The translations under genes were made by a program, and so were the position numbers. Shown here one piece after another: positions 15,202 to 24,556 of a stretch of DNA of 64,000 nucleotides. Source of the DNA: an uncultured Acetatifactor sp. (GTDB taxonomy: Bacteria; Bacillota; Clostridia; Lachnospirales; Lachnospiraceae); contig CAJUCE010000005.1 of assembly GCA_910584865.1 (NCBI GenBank), forward strand, positions 94,323-158,322, written 5' to 3'. Below the pieces are notes generated by a model that saw only the letters and a list, made by a program, of their open reading frames with translations, had not been told where the DNA came from and ran no database searches. Each line of letters begins with the position of its first letter. The stretch's first letter is position 1.

Positions 15202-17775
15202 TTATACTTTTCTACCGCAGCACTGCTTATACTTCTTCCCGCTTCCGCAGGGGCAGGGATCATTGGGATAGACCTTTGCATTGCTGCGCTTTGTCGGCGC
15301 CTTCGCCACGGTATCGTCCTTGTTGGTGCCCGTCACCTTGGCCACCTGTTCCCTCTCTACCTTCTGCTCCACCTTGATACGGAACAGCAGGCGGACAGTC
15401 TCTTCCTTGATATTCTGAGTCATCTCGTCAAACATGGCATAACCACTCATCTTGTACTCCACCAGCGGATCTCTCTGGCCGTAAGCCTGGAGTCCGATAC
15501 CTTGGCGCAGCTGCTCCATATCGTCGATATGGGCATTCCACTTCCTGTCGATGACCTTCAGCAAAATAACGCGCTCTATTTCACGGATTGCCTCCGCATT
15601 GGGGAATTCTGCCTCCTTATTCTCATAGAGCTTCACAGCCTCTTCCTTCAACTGCTGCTTTAAGCTGTTCTTCTTAGGGGCAGCCACACGCTCCGGACTT
15701 AAGGGCTCCAGAGGAATGGTGGGCAGCAGCAGCGTATTCAGTTCATTAAAGTTCCAGTCCTCTACATCAGCGTCATCATTGATACTGATATCCACACAGT
15801 TCTCCGCAATATCCGTAATCATCTTGTAGATAAAGTCCCGCATGCTCTCGCCGTTTAATACCCGAAGACGCTCATCATAGATAATTTCCCGCTGCTCGCT
15901 CATAACTCTGTCGTACTCCAGCAGATTCTTACGGATGCCGAAGTTGTTATTCTCGATCTTCTTTTGGGCAGACTCAATGGCATTGGTCAGCATCTTATGT
16001 TCGATTTCCTGTCCCTCCGGCACACCCATGGCGTTAAACATATTGATGAGACGCTCGGAGCCGAACAGCCGCATCAGATCATCCTGCAGGGAAATATAGA
16101 ATTTGGACTCGCCGGGATCTCCCTGACGTCCGGAACGTCCGCGCAGCTGGTTATCGATACGCCGTGATTCATGACGCTCCGTACCGATAATCTTCAGGCC
16201 TCCCGCCGCTCTGGCCTCATCGTCCAGCTTGATATCCGTACCGCGGCCGGCCATGTTGGTAGCAATTGTCACCGCACCGTGCACGCCGGCATCCGCCACG
16301 ATCTCCGCCTCCAGCTCATGGAATTTGGCGTTCAATACCTTATGCTGAATGCCCCGTTTCGTAAGCATTCTGCTCAGCTCCTCGCTGGCTTCGATGGTGA
16401 TGGTACCCACCAGCACAGGCTGTCCCTTGGCATGGGCTTCCTCCACCGCCGTCACAATAGCGGCGAGCTTTTCCTCCCTGGTCTTGTACACGGCATCCTG
16501 CAGGTCCTTACGGATCACAGGCACATTGGTGGGAACCTCCACCACATCCATACCGTATATCTCCCGGAATTCCTTCTCCTCCGTGAGAGCCGTACCGGTA
16601 GCGCCGCATTTTTTCTCGAATAAATTAAAGAAATTCTGGAATGTGATAGTGGCCAAGGTCTTGCTCTCCCGCTTCACCTTCACATGCTCTTTCGCCTCGA
16701 TTGCCTGATGCAGACCGTCGGAATAACGCCGTCCGGGCATGATACGTCCTGTAAACTGATCCACGATCAGTACCTGGTCATCCTTCACTACATAATCCTG
16801 ATCACGGAACATAAGGTTATGCGCCCGCAGAGCCAAAATGATGTTGTGCTGGATCTCCAGATTCTCCGCATCCGCAAAGTTTTGAATATGGAAGAATTCC
16901 TCCACCTTTTTCACGCCTGCCTCGGTAAGGTTGATCACCTTATCCTTCTCATTGACGATAAAGTCTCCGGTCTCTTCCTGTACCACCCCCATGATGGCAT
17001 CCATCTTGGTCAGTTCCTGTACATCCTCGCCTCTGTGCATCCGCCTTGCCAACAAATCACACATCTCATAAAGAGCGGTGGATTTGCCGCTCTGACCGGA
17101 TATGATTAACGGAGTCCTGGCCTCGTCGATGAGTACGGAGTCCACCTCATCGATAATGCAGAAATGAAGCCCACGCAGCACCAGCTGCTCCTTGTAGATC
17201 ACCATATTGTCACGCAGGTAGTCAAATCCCAGCTCATTGTTGGTCACATAGGTGATGTCACACTTGTATGCCTTCTGACGCTCCTCGCTGGTCATGCTGT
17301 TCAGCACCATGCCGACGGAAAGTCCCAGAAACTCATGCACCTGTCCCATCCACTCCGCATCACGCTTCACCAGATAGTCGTTGACCGTCACCACATGGAC
17401 GCCCTTGCCCTCCAATGCATTGAGATATGCCGGCAGAAGGAATGTCTGCGTCTTTCCTTCTCCTGTACGCAGCTCGGCGATACGTCCCTGGTGCATAATG
17501 ATACCGCCGATCAGCTGCACCCGGTAATGCTCTGTCTTCAGCACTCTGCGGGTTGCCTCCCGTACCGCGGCATATGCCTCCGGGAGGAGATCATCCAGAG
17601 TAGATCCCTCCTGCAGCCGCCTTTTAAACTCGGCAGTCTTGTCTCTCAATTGCTCGTCGGAAAGTTCCAACATCTCGGGACGGAGACTTTCAATTTTGTC
17701 CACCAGCGGCTTGATGCGTTTGATCTCCCTCTCGCTGTGTGTACCAATTATCTTATCGATTATCTTCACGATCAT
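15202..17775 (-). CDS. secA: SecA preprotein translocase ATPase
   Basis: An 857-residue SecA, typical length. DEAD-type motor with Walker A GEGKT (about residue 102) and DEVDS followed by DEARTPL (about 211); the second motor domain contains NMAGRGTDIKL and the QLRGRSGRQGD helicase motif. The C-terminus carries the zinc-binding CPCGSGKKYKQCC used for SecB or lipid contact. It drives unfolded preproteins through SecYEG at the membrane. The ATG at 17775 has AAAGG five bases upstream and a good promoter at 17816-17844. prfB follows after 19 bases and is probably co-transcribed, a common arrangement in Firmicutes. Confidence 0.98.
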   Translation of the reverse strand: MIVKIIDKIIGTHSEREIKRIKPLVDKIESLRPEMLELSDEQLRDKTAEFKRRLQEGSTLDDLLPEAYAAVREATRRVLKTEHYRVQLIGGIIMHQGRIAELRTGEGKTQTFLLPAYLNALEGKGVHVVTVNDYLVKRDAEWMGQVHEFLGLSVGMVLNSMTSEERQKAYKCDITYVTNNELGFDYLRDNMVIYKEQLVLRGLHFCIIDEVDSVLIDEARTPLIISGQSGKSTALYEMCDLLARRMHRGEDVQELTKMDAIMGVVQEETGDFIVNEKDKVINLTEAGVKKVEEFFHIQNFADAENLEIQHNIILALRAHNLMFRDQDYVVKDDQVLIVDQFTGRIMPGRRYSDGLHQAIEAKEHVKVKRESKTLATITFQNFFNLFEKKCGATGTALTEEKEFREIYGMDVVEVPTNVPVIRKDLQDAVYKTREEKLAAIVTAVEEAHAKGQPVLVGTITIEASEELSRMLTKRGIQHKVLNAKFHELEAEIVADAGVHGAVTIATNMAGRGTDIKLDDEARAAGGLKIIGTERHESRRIDNQLRGRSGRQGDPGESKFYISLQDDLMRLFGSERLINMFNAMGVPEGQEIEHKMLTNAIESAQKKIENNNFGIRKNLLEYDRVMSEQREIIYDERLRVLNGESMRDFIYKMITDIAENCVDISINDDADVEDWNFNELNTLLLPTIPLEPLSPERVAAPKKNSLKQQLKEEAVKLYENKEAEFPNAEAIREIERVILLKVIDRKWNAHIDDMEQLRQGIGLQAYGQRDPLVEYKMSGYAMFDEMTQNIKEETVRLLFRIKVEQKVEREQVAKVTGTNKDDTVAKAPTKRSNAKVYPNDPCPCGSGKKYKQCCGRKV

Positions 17776-17815
17776 TCATACCTTTCTGCGGTCTGTCTAC
17801 CAAAACCTAAACTGT

Positions 17816-17844
17816 ATTGTAACAGATTTGTCCCACAGATTCAA
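17816..17844 (-). promoter_or_regulatory. Promoter for secA-prfB
   Basis: Minus strand TTGAAT (17844-17839), 17-base spacer, TACAAT (17821-17816), about 40 bases before the secA ATG. Confidence 0.65.
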
Positions 17845-17980
17845 CACTCCGGCACGAAAAACTGTACCGAGATGGTACTTTTATGAAATTTTGGCTCCTT
17901 TTTCCATGGTCACGGCAGGTAAAACCGATAAGGCTTCCTCCCAAAAGGAATCGGAAGCCCTCCCGGTCCGATATTTTCCG

Positions 17981-20095
17981 TCAGGAACAACGTTCTGTAT
18001 ACGCTGCCTTCACAACCGCTGTCCCAAGAGGTTCCAATACCAGCTCCCCTCTGCATTCATGCCCGCCTGTCAGCTCCACGCCCTCCGGCGCCTTCACGGT
18101 ACATTCTCTTCTGCCCCAATTTATATAGAAGAAATATTGATATGTCCCATCCCGGCGAATCGACAGCTCCACCTCCTCCGGCAGCTTTCTCTGTCTTACA
18201 GGCCCGGCCTGTGCCTTCTTCCTTTTCGCTGCCATAGAGAGTAACTTTCCATACAGGATTTTCAGAAAGGCTTCCTCCGCTCTGGCTGCCAGATACCACA
18301 CACTGCCCGCTTCCCATTTGTTGCTGGTCAGGGCCGGCATCCCCTGATACCAGGAAGTCCCGTGCACCGCCTCCACTGCGGCCGTCTCCGGATGAATCAC
18401 TTCAATATAATCCCTGCTGGTCCATATGCCGTGTATTTTGATACTGTTTTCCGGCATACTGACAATCCGGCCCTGTTCCTCCGGATACAGGGTGTCCAAT
18501 TCCTCCACCCACACTCCGGCCAGCTTCCGCAGGGGCCCCGGGAACCCTCCCTGAAAACACAAGTCATTCTCGTCCACGATCCCGCTGAAATAGGTCAGCA
18601 GCAAGATACCGCCCTTCTCTACATAGGCCTCCAGCGCCTCTGCAAGCCCAACCTTTACCAGATAGAGCATGGGAGCCGCCACAATGGCATAATCCTCCAG
18701 AGGCTGTCCCTCCTCTATTACATCCACATTCAGGCCCAGGCTGCGCAATGCCCTATAATGCTCCCTTACGGTTTCCTCGTAATACTTATTTTTCCTGGGG
18801 CCCATGGAGCCTTCAATGGCCCATCTGTTACTCCAGTCATATAAAACGGCAGCTTCCCCGCGGCACCGGGTACCTGCCACCTCTCCCAGCTTCCCCAGAA
18901 TCTCCCCCAGTTGAGCCGTCTCCCGGAACACCCGCGTATGCTCATGTCCGCTATGCCCGATTATGGCGCCATGAAATTTCTCAAAAGCCCCTCTGCTCTT
19001 TCTCCACTGAAAGTACTGTACGCTGTCCGCTCCGTGGGCTACCGCCTGGAGGCAGCCCGCTCTGTGCAGTCCCGGCTCCTTCAGCTTTCCCACCTCTGTC
19101 CAGCTGGTCATGGACGGCGTCGTCTCCATCAGCCAAAAAGGGGTCATCTTCAGGCACCGGATCACATCGTATTCAAAACCCGCGTCCATGGCCACCTCCC
19201 GGCAGGAAGCGCTGCCCCACTGGGGATAGAGATCCATGGACGCTACATCCAGGGAGGGCGCAAGCCTGGGGTAGTCCACCTCGATGAAGCTGCCGATCAT
19301 ATTGGTAGTTACCGAAATATCAGGGGTGTAAGCCTTCACCGCCCCTATTTCCATATCCATGAATGCTTTCGTCTGGACCGTGACAAAGCGCTTCCAGTCC
19401 AGGGCCAGCCCCTGAACAGCCATCTCTCCTCTGGAAGAAGGGGATTCCACCTGCTCCCAGTCCGTATAGATTTTGGACCAGAAGGCTGTCCACCATGCCT
19501 GGTTCAGCTTTTCCAGGGAGCCGTATTTCTCCTGCAAAAAACGCCGAAACGCCTCCTGGCACAGCCCGCAGTGGCATTCTCCATGGTATTCGTTGGAAAT
19601 GTGCCAGGCCTTCAGCGCCGGGTGCTTAGCGTAGCGTGCGGCCAGTTTGCTGTCGATACGTTTTGTCAATTCCCTATACCGGGGCGAGGTATAGCAATGG
19701 TTCATCCGCATGCCGTAAAGATTTCGCTGTCTGTCCTGCGTCACCCGCAGAACCTCCGGGTACGCTTTTGCCAGCCATGCCGGCCTCGCCCCGCTGGGGG
19801 TGGCCAGGATCACCTGGATTCCGTTCTCGTGCAGCCTGTCCATGACCCTGTCCAGCCACTCGAAACGCCAGAAGCCCTCCTCCGGCTCCAGGGCTGCCCA
19901 GGCGAATACTCCCAGTGTCACCGTGTCGATATGGGCCAGCTTCATCATCCGGAGATCTTCCTCCAGGATTTCCGGCGTGTCCAGCCATTGCTCCGGATAG
20001 TAGTCTGCGCCGTGCATGATTTTCTTTCCAGCTGTTCGCGGCTGTGTCGCTTGCAGCTGTGTCGCTCTCTTCCCCCCCAATTCCATCCCTTTCAT
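17981..20095 (-). CDS. GH42-family beta-galactosidase-like glycosidase
   Basis: A 704-residue GH42 enzyme. N-terminal TIM barrel opens with HGADYYPEQW. The acid/base Glu is in ISNEYHGEC (about E168), and the nucleophile Glu is in WLMETTPS (about E324). The family's structural zinc site is visible (a Cys in MNHCYTSP, then CHCGLC after the acid/base). A trimerisation-type domain and a C-terminal beta domain follow. No signal peptide: intracellular cleavage of imported beta-galactosides or related glycosides. I start at ATG 20095 (AAAGGGAACGGCA before it); an ATG directly at HGADYY (about 20018) is possible. It is the last gene of the minus-strand sugar locus. Confidence 0.88.
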   Translation of the reverse strand: MKGMELGGKRATQLQATQPRTAGKKIMHGADYYPEQWLDTPEILEEDLRMMKLAHIDTVTLGVFAWAALEPEEGFWRFEWLDRVMDRLHENGIQVILATPSGARPAWLAKAYPEVLRVTQDRQRNLYGMRMNHCYTSPRYRELTKRIDSKLAARYAKHPALKAWHISNEYHGECHCGLCQEAFRRFLQEKYGSLEKLNQAWWTAFWSKIYTDWEQVESPSSRGEMAVQGLALDWKRFVTVQTKAFMDMEIGAVKAYTPDISVTTNMIGSFIEVDYPRLAPSLDVASMDLYPQWGSASCREVAMDAGFEYDVIRCLKMTPFWLMETTPSMTSWTEVGKLKEPGLHRAGCLQAVAHGADSVQYFQWRKSRGAFEKFHGAIIGHSGHEHTRVFRETAQLGEILGKLGEVAGTRCRGEAAVLYDWSNRWAIEGSMGPRKNKYYEETVREHYRALRSLGLNVDVIEEGQPLEDYAIVAAPMLYLVKVGLAEALEAYVEKGGILLLTYFSGIVDENDLCFQGGFPGPLRKLAGVWVEELDTLYPEEQGRIVSMPENSIKIHGIWTSRDYIEVIHPETAAVEAVHGTSWYQGMPALTSNKWEAGSVWYLAARAEEAFLKILYGKLLSMAAKRKKAQAGPVRQRKLPEEVELSIRRDGTYQYFFYINWGRRECTVKAPEGVELTGGHECRGELVLEPLGTAVVKAAYTERCS

Positions 20096-20205
20096 TGCCG
20101 TTCCCTTTCTCCCGCCATTCCAGATTCTTACAGGCACATGTCCGATTTCCGCTCTGCCGGTTTCAAGTGTGTTCATACTCCTGTTCGTTTTCCCTGCCGG
20201 CCCAC

Positions 20206-20485
20206 GCCCGGCCATGTGCTCTATCCGGTCCTACTCCGCCGGTTTCATGCCCGGCCATGTGCCCTGTCCGGTCCTACTCCGCCGGTTTCATGCCCGGCCA
20301 TGTGCTCCGTCCGGTCTCGCTCCGCCGGTTTCATGCCCGGCCATGTGCTCTGTCCGGTCTCGCTCCGCCGGTTTCATGCCCGGCCATGTGCTCTGTCCGG
20401 TCTCGCTCCGCCGGTTTCATGCCCGGCCATGTGCTCTGTCCTGTCTCGCTCCGCCGGTTTCATGCCCGGCCATGTGCTCTGTCCG
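20206..20485. repeat. 43-bp tandem repeat, six full copies plus a partial
   Basis: Six head-to-tail units start at 20206, 20249, 20292, 20335, 20378 and 20421, with a 22-base partial at 20464. Units begin GCCCGGCCATGTGCTCTGTC and end CCGCCGGTTTCAT. Units 1-2 differ slightly; units 3-6 are nearly identical, pointing to recent expansion. 43 is not a multiple of three, and the array lies between the FAD oxidoreductase stop and the GH42 start, so it is an intergenic minisatellite in the GH42 leader. Confidence 0.95.
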
Positions 20486-20539
20486 CCGTGCTGTCCCGGC
20501 TCTGCAGTTCATTACGTTTTGCCTGCCGCTCCCTGTCTC

Positions 20540-21529
20540 TCATCCCAGGAACTCCTCTACAAGCGCCCCTGTCTCTACTCCCCGGCGAATCGCCTCCTCA
20601 TTGGAATAATGCTCCATTCCCATGGGAAATATTCCCATTGGAAATACACTGCTGTCCTGCCTCGTAACCTGCCTGATCCCATACAGCCCCAGCATAGGCG
20701 CTACATGGATAATAGAAGCCTTCTCACATCCCCCCACCTGTTCCCTCAAATAATCCCGAAGCATATAAGCATATATCCGCAGCCCCGCCAGGGCATCGGA
20801 AACCGTAAAGGCGGATATCTCCGGCAGCTCCGCTCTGATTCCGGTAAAAATAGTCTCCCCGAACACACTGCTATAGCGGCATCGGATCTCAGAAGCACAA
20901 TATCGGATCCCCTTCCTGCACAACACAGGCTCCAGCGCCAGGCTTCCCATCAGGTATCCCTCTCCCTCCTCATATCCCGGCCGGAGCATCTCTTTCAAGG
21001 CCTTTTCCGGAATTCCGTTCCATTTCACACTTCCTTCCGCGCACTTCCTCCCCTGCTGCCAGGGAAGCCCTGCCATGGACGCATTCTCCAAAAAAGCCTC
21101 TCCGTCAATCAAAGCCCTGCTTCTGATTTCCAGGGTTCCGGCCTTGCATTCCGTCCTGCACAAAACACCTTTGTCATCCGTCATTATCTCATATGGAAAA
21201 ATATGCGTCAGCACCGTTACGCCCGCTTCCTTCAGCATCCTGGCCAGTACCACCTTCGCCTTCTGATCGTGGTAAAAAGGGCCTTTCAATCCTTCCTGCT
21301 CACCTGCCTGTTCCCGCAGAATTCCCGCATACTCCGCTGCCCGTCTCTCTGCCGTCTGCTCCGGATGCATCACATTTTCCAGTCCGTTAGTGGCGATTCC
21401 TCCCAGCGATCCGCTTTTTTCAGTCAATAGGACTTTTTTTCCCTTCTTCGCCAGCTCGGCTGCCGCAATGCAGCCCTCCAGGCTTCCCCCAGTGACTAAG
21501 ACGTCGATTTCCCTATATTCTGTCCCCAT
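20540..21529 (-). CDS. FAD-dependent oxidoreductase (FAD_oxidored type), smaller paralogue
   Basis: A 329-residue flavoprotein. The N-terminal Rossmann entry reads DVLVTGGSLEGC, then ~20 residues on VLLTEKSGSLGG; this is a GGSxxG variant of the usual GxGxxG. The C-terminal segment ends in an SNEEAIRRGVETGALVEEFLG helix of the type that closes the FAD site. It is shorter than its neighbour (503 residues) and lacks much of the middle substrate domain. The start at 21529 has GGAGAGA just before it. It sits between the larger FAD enzyme and GH42 in one transcriptional direction. Substrate is unknown; a sugar or glycoside oxidation role is inference from context. Confidence 0.75.
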   Translation of the reverse strand: MGTEYREIDVLVTGGSLEGCIAAAELAKKGKKVLLTEKSGSLGGIATNGLENVMHPEQTAERRAAEYAGILREQAGEQEGLKGPFYHDQKAKVVLARMLKEAGVTVLTHIFPYEIMTDDKGVLCRTECKAGTLEIRSRALIDGEAFLENASMAGLPWQQGRKCAEGSVKWNGIPEKALKEMLRPGYEEGEGYLMGSLALEPVLCRKGIRYCASEIRCRYSSVFGETIFTGIRAELPEISAFTVSDALAGLRIYAYMLRDYLREQVGGCEKASIIHVAPMLGLYGIRQVTRQDSSVFPMGIFPMGMEHYSNEEAIRRGVETGALVEEFLG

Positions 21530-21695
21530 TCTCTCCAACTCTCCTCTTTTCATGTAAATCTTCCAGTTCCGTCATTGTCCCTGCCTCGTTCTGTCCCTCT
21601 TCCTGCCTTCTGTGCTTTCCCCTCTGTTCCATGTCACCTGGCCCGCCGGGATCCACTTTGTCAGAATGCGCAGGATTTCACGCCGGCCATGGGCT

Positions 21696-23207
21696 TTATT
21701 GCGTAATCCCCAGTTCTTCCAGCCGCTCCGGCGTTCCCAGATACACGTTCTGCCCCAGCAGCTCCCTCTGTAGCTTTCGGATGGGAATATCTCTCACCAA
21801 TATCCCCTCCCTGGCCGCCAGTGCCGCTGCCGCGCCAGCCGCCTGTCCCAGGGACATTCCCGCCGACTGGTAACGGAGCATGGTCTGGGGTATGGCGGAT
21901 ACGCTTTTCCCGCTGGCAACCAGCAGGTTTTCCACGCCCTCCGGAAGCATGACTCCGAAGGGAATGTCCACTGTGGCATTGCTGACAAATTCTCCCGTAA
22001 GCTTGAAATTCATCTGCTTGGGCCTGCAGGCAATCACATCCTCCGCGTAGATATTTTCCTCCGCAGCCTCCCCGGATTTGGCATACCTGGGATCACTAGT
22101 GAGATTCCGTAAAATATTATACTCAATATCCGTACCGTTTGCCGTTGGGTCATCGGACTCCATTTTACCCGATACGGTTTTCTCATCCTTGTCAAAGGTC
22201 TCCCGGCCCTCGATTCCCCGGCTCACCCGCAGAGCCAGCTCGTCGGAAACCTGTGCCACGTAGGCATGCTCAAAGCCGGGTATATTCCGCACCATAAAAT
22301 CCGCCACATAGTAAACCGCCTCATGGGCGTTCGCCTCCGCGTCGGACAATACCTCCGGGTCCAGAGAACGGATCCGCCACATCTGGGAATTTATCACCGC
22401 GGTATCGGAACCCTTCATGCCGATGATACAGCAGGAATCCATGGAGAAAATCTCCCCCATTTCTTTCCGGAAACGCCCCTGGGCAATGGCATCCTGGAAC
22501 AGGTCCCAGTCCTCTCCCCCCGAATGGGGAAAATAGAGCACATCCCTCTTTCGCCACACCTCCTCGAACTCCTGAAAGTTCTTCATGGCGTCGATACCGA
22601 TGGGGAAGGTGTCCGGATGCTTCTTAAAATGAAGGTACAGCGCTTCCAAATCCACATTTGCGAATTTAAAAGTCAGAGTCGCCATCCCGCAGGCATAGCG
22701 GGTAGGCGCTTCCGCCTTCCAGGCCATATCGCACTCTCCTGTAGTGTCTACCACCTGTTCCGCCCGGATAAGCCCCTTCCCTTCCGGGGTATTCACATAG
22801 GCGCCGCAGATTCGGTTCCCCTCCAGGTAAGGTTCCAGCGCCATGGTTCCGAACAGGACGCTGACTCCCGCCTCCTCCATCATCTCGTCGAAGGTAACCT
22901 TCATCTGCTCCGGGTCATGTACCAGCCTGCCGTCAGGAAACCGCCATTTGGACGTAGCCGCCTGCTTTTTCTCCATCCGCTCCATCCATTCCAGGGCAGC
23001 CCCCTTCATCACCATACGCCCGTCCTTTGTAATAAAATGATTGTACAGATTCGATATCATGCTGGATGCGGCAATCCCTCCCAGGAAGTTGTTCCGTTCC
23101 AGGAGGATTACCTGTGCGCCTGCCTTTGCCGCCCCCAAAGCGGCCCCGCAGCCGGCACAGCCTCCGCCGCATACCAGTACCTCTGTCCTCGCTATTTCTC
23201 GTATCAT
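21696..23207 (-). CDS. FAD-dependent oxidoreductase (FAD_oxidored family)
   Basis: A 503-residue flavoprotein. The dinucleotide-binding motif VLVCGGGCAGCGAALGAA is at about residues 10-27, and ILLERNNFLGG follows. The C-terminal FAD contact MLRYQSAGMSLGQAAGAAAA is near residue 450. It matches the FAD_oxidored (PF12831-type) family, which includes many uncharacterised enzymes found in bacterial polysaccharide loci. The ATG at 23207 is preceded by TAGGAGAAAAG, which itself is the end of a tandem pair of family A elements. It lies downstream of the MalFG permeases and upstream of the smaller FAD protein and GH42. A redox step on an imported glycan is plausible but unproven. Confidence 0.82.
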   Translation of the reverse strand: MIREIARTEVLVCGGGCAGCGAALGAAKAGAQVILLERNNFLGGIAASSMISNLYNHFITKDGRMVMKGAALEWMERMEKKQAATSKWRFPDGRLVHDPEQMKVTFDEMMEEAGVSVLFGTMALEPYLEGNRICGAYVNTPEGKGLIRAEQVVDTTGECDMAWKAEAPTRYACGMATLTFKFANVDLEALYLHFKKHPDTFPIGIDAMKNFQEFEEVWRKRDVLYFPHSGGEDWDLFQDAIAQGRFRKEMGEIFSMDSCCIIGMKGSDTAVINSQMWRIRSLDPEVLSDAEANAHEAVYYVADFMVRNIPGFEHAYVAQVSDELALRVSRGIEGRETFDKDEKTVSGKMESDDPTANGTDIEYNILRNLTSDPRYAKSGEAAEENIYAEDVIACRPKQMNFKLTGEFVSNATVDIPFGVMLPEGVENLLVASGKSVSAIPQTMLRYQSAGMSLGQAAGAAAALAAREGILVRDIPIRKLQRELLGQNVYLGTPERLEELGITQ

Positions 23208-23225
23208 AATCTTTTCTCCTATTTT

Positions 23226-23449
23226 AGTTCCGCATCTGGCCTGTCCAGTTCCCGGACATTGGCAGAGGGTTTCCGGCCGCTAAGATAAGCGTCCGTAAAT
23301 CCTCTGGGGAACCGGACCGGCCAGATCCTGTTTTTCCAGTTCCGCATCTGGCCTGTCCAGTTCCCGGACATTGGCAGAGGGTTTCCGGCCGCTAAGATAA
23401 GCGTCCGTAAATCCTCTGGGGAACCGGACCGGCCAGATCCTGTTTTTCC
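23226..23449 (-). repeat. Structured leader element family A, copies 2 and 3 (tandem, 112-bp period)
   Basis: Two near-identical 112-bp units at 23226-23337 and 23338-23449, followed by a decayed third (to about 23540). Each has an outer stem ATCTGGCC against GGCCAGAT (23234-23241 with 23319-23326; 23346-23353 with 23431-23438), an inner CAGAGG/CCTCTG stem and the conserved central hairpin with GGCCGC and GCGTCC. They end at the ribosome site of the 503-residue FAD oxidoreductase. Confidence 0.9.
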
Positions 23450-23540
23450 AGTTCCGCATCTGGCTCCTTCAGTTCCTGTTTTTCCAGTTTCCGGATACGG
23501 GCAGAGCTTACTCCATTCCGCTTCTCCAGAACTCGTTTGA

Positions 23541-23703
23541 AAGTTGCTTTCCGTCAGCTGTACGTCACAATTTGTGGTATATTTGACCCGAATGCGGGAG
23601 GCGTAGTGGACTACGTTGGCCGAATGAGGGGGCAAAGATACCGTGGGCATACGACACTATGGCGTCGTTATGCAGATGGCGGGAGTAAATTTTCAAACAC
23701 GCT
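23541..23703. other. Non-coding gap between permease and FAD oxidoreductase
   Basis: After the decayed third element copy, this stretch holds short inverted repeats (for example GTAGTGGACTAC) but no open frame with a ribosome site. I see no promoter I trust. Confidence 0.4.
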
Positions 23704-24540
23704 CTAGCTCTTAATGCCGGTGGTGGCGATTCCCTGGACGAAATATTTCTGCAGGCTCAAAAACAGAACCACCACAGGCACCAGGCTCACGCAGGACATG
23801 GCGATGATGCTGTTCCAGTTTACGACAGAGTCTGCGTCAATGGCCAGCCGCAGCCCCAGAGAAACCGGATACTGTTTCACCCTGTCAATATACAGCAGCG
23901 GATTAAAGAAATCATTCCATGTCCAGACCGCCTGGAATAAAATCACCGACACAATGGGCGCTTTTGCCAGAGGCAGTATGACTCTGGCCAAAATCTGCCA
24001 TTTCCCGGCCCCGTCGATATAAGCCGCCTCGTCCAGATCCCTGGGAATCCCCCGGAAAAACTGGATCAGCAGATAGGCGAAAAAGGGATTCACCGCCAAT
24101 GCCGCCATGGCATAAAAAGGAATATAGCTGTTGAGCCAGTGAAATTTGTTGAACAATATGTACCTCGGTATCATAATCACGGTATTGGGCAGCATCATGG
24201 TGGAAAGCATAAGCGTCATTAATATTTTCCTGCCCCGGAACTCAAACCTGGAAAATCCGTAGGCCACCAGGCATGAGGAGGCGGCCGTCAGCAGGACCGT
24301 GGGCGCCACCATTTTACAGGAATTCCCTAAAAATACGGAAAAAGGTACTGCCGCAGTAGATTTCCAGCCATTGACAAAGCCGTCCAGCGTAAAATGCTTC
24401 GGCAGGAGGCCAACCGAGGTGAAAATCTCCGCATTTTCCTTAAAGGCCGCAAAAAACAGCCACAATAAAGGATAGCCCACCACAACTGCCGTTATCGTTA
24501 TCATCAAATAAAGTCCCGTCTTCTTTAGATTCCGTCTCAT
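23704..24540 (-). CDS. Carbohydrate ABC transporter permease, MalG type
   Basis: A 278-residue inner-membrane permease with about six helices. The cytoplasmic EAA loop, which docks the ATPase, reads DEAAYIDGAGKWQILARVIL at about residue 185. Length and C-terminus (QKYFVQGIATTGIKS) are typical of MalG-like CUT1 permeases. It lies 16 bases after the MalF-type gene in the same operon. No ATPase gene is present, so it probably shares a general MsmX-type ATPase encoded elsewhere. The sugar is not known; the adjacent GH42 suggests a galactoside or similar oligosaccharide. Confidence 0.92.
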   Translation of the reverse strand: MRRNLKKTGLYLMITITAVVVGYPLLWLFFAAFKENAEIFTSVGLLPKHFTLDGFVNGWKSTAAVPFSVFLGNSCKMVAPTVLLTAASSCLVAYGFSRFEFRGRKILMTLMLSTMMLPNTVIMIPRYILFNKFHWLNSYIPFYAMAALAVNPFFAYLLIQFFRGIPRDLDEAAYIDGAGKWQILARVILPLAKAPIVSVILFQAVWTWNDFFNPLLYIDRVKQYPVSLGLRLAIDADSVVNWNSIIAMSCVSLVPVVVLFLSLQKYFVQGIATTGIKS

Positions 24541-24556
24541 TTATGACCTCCCTCTC

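Noticed and set aside
20206..20485. CRISPR array
   Set aside because: Units are contiguous 43-bp copies with no unique spacers, so it is a tandem minisatellite, not a CRISPR.
18911..21430. 839-codon plus-strand frame including the 43-bp repeats
   Set aside because: Antisense to GH42 and the FAD gene; the repeat-encoded HARPCALSG motifs merely reflect the minisatellite.
23226..23449. Insertion sequence or CRISPR repeat
   Set aside because: No transposase, no target-site duplication and no spacers; the pattern fits a structured leader element.
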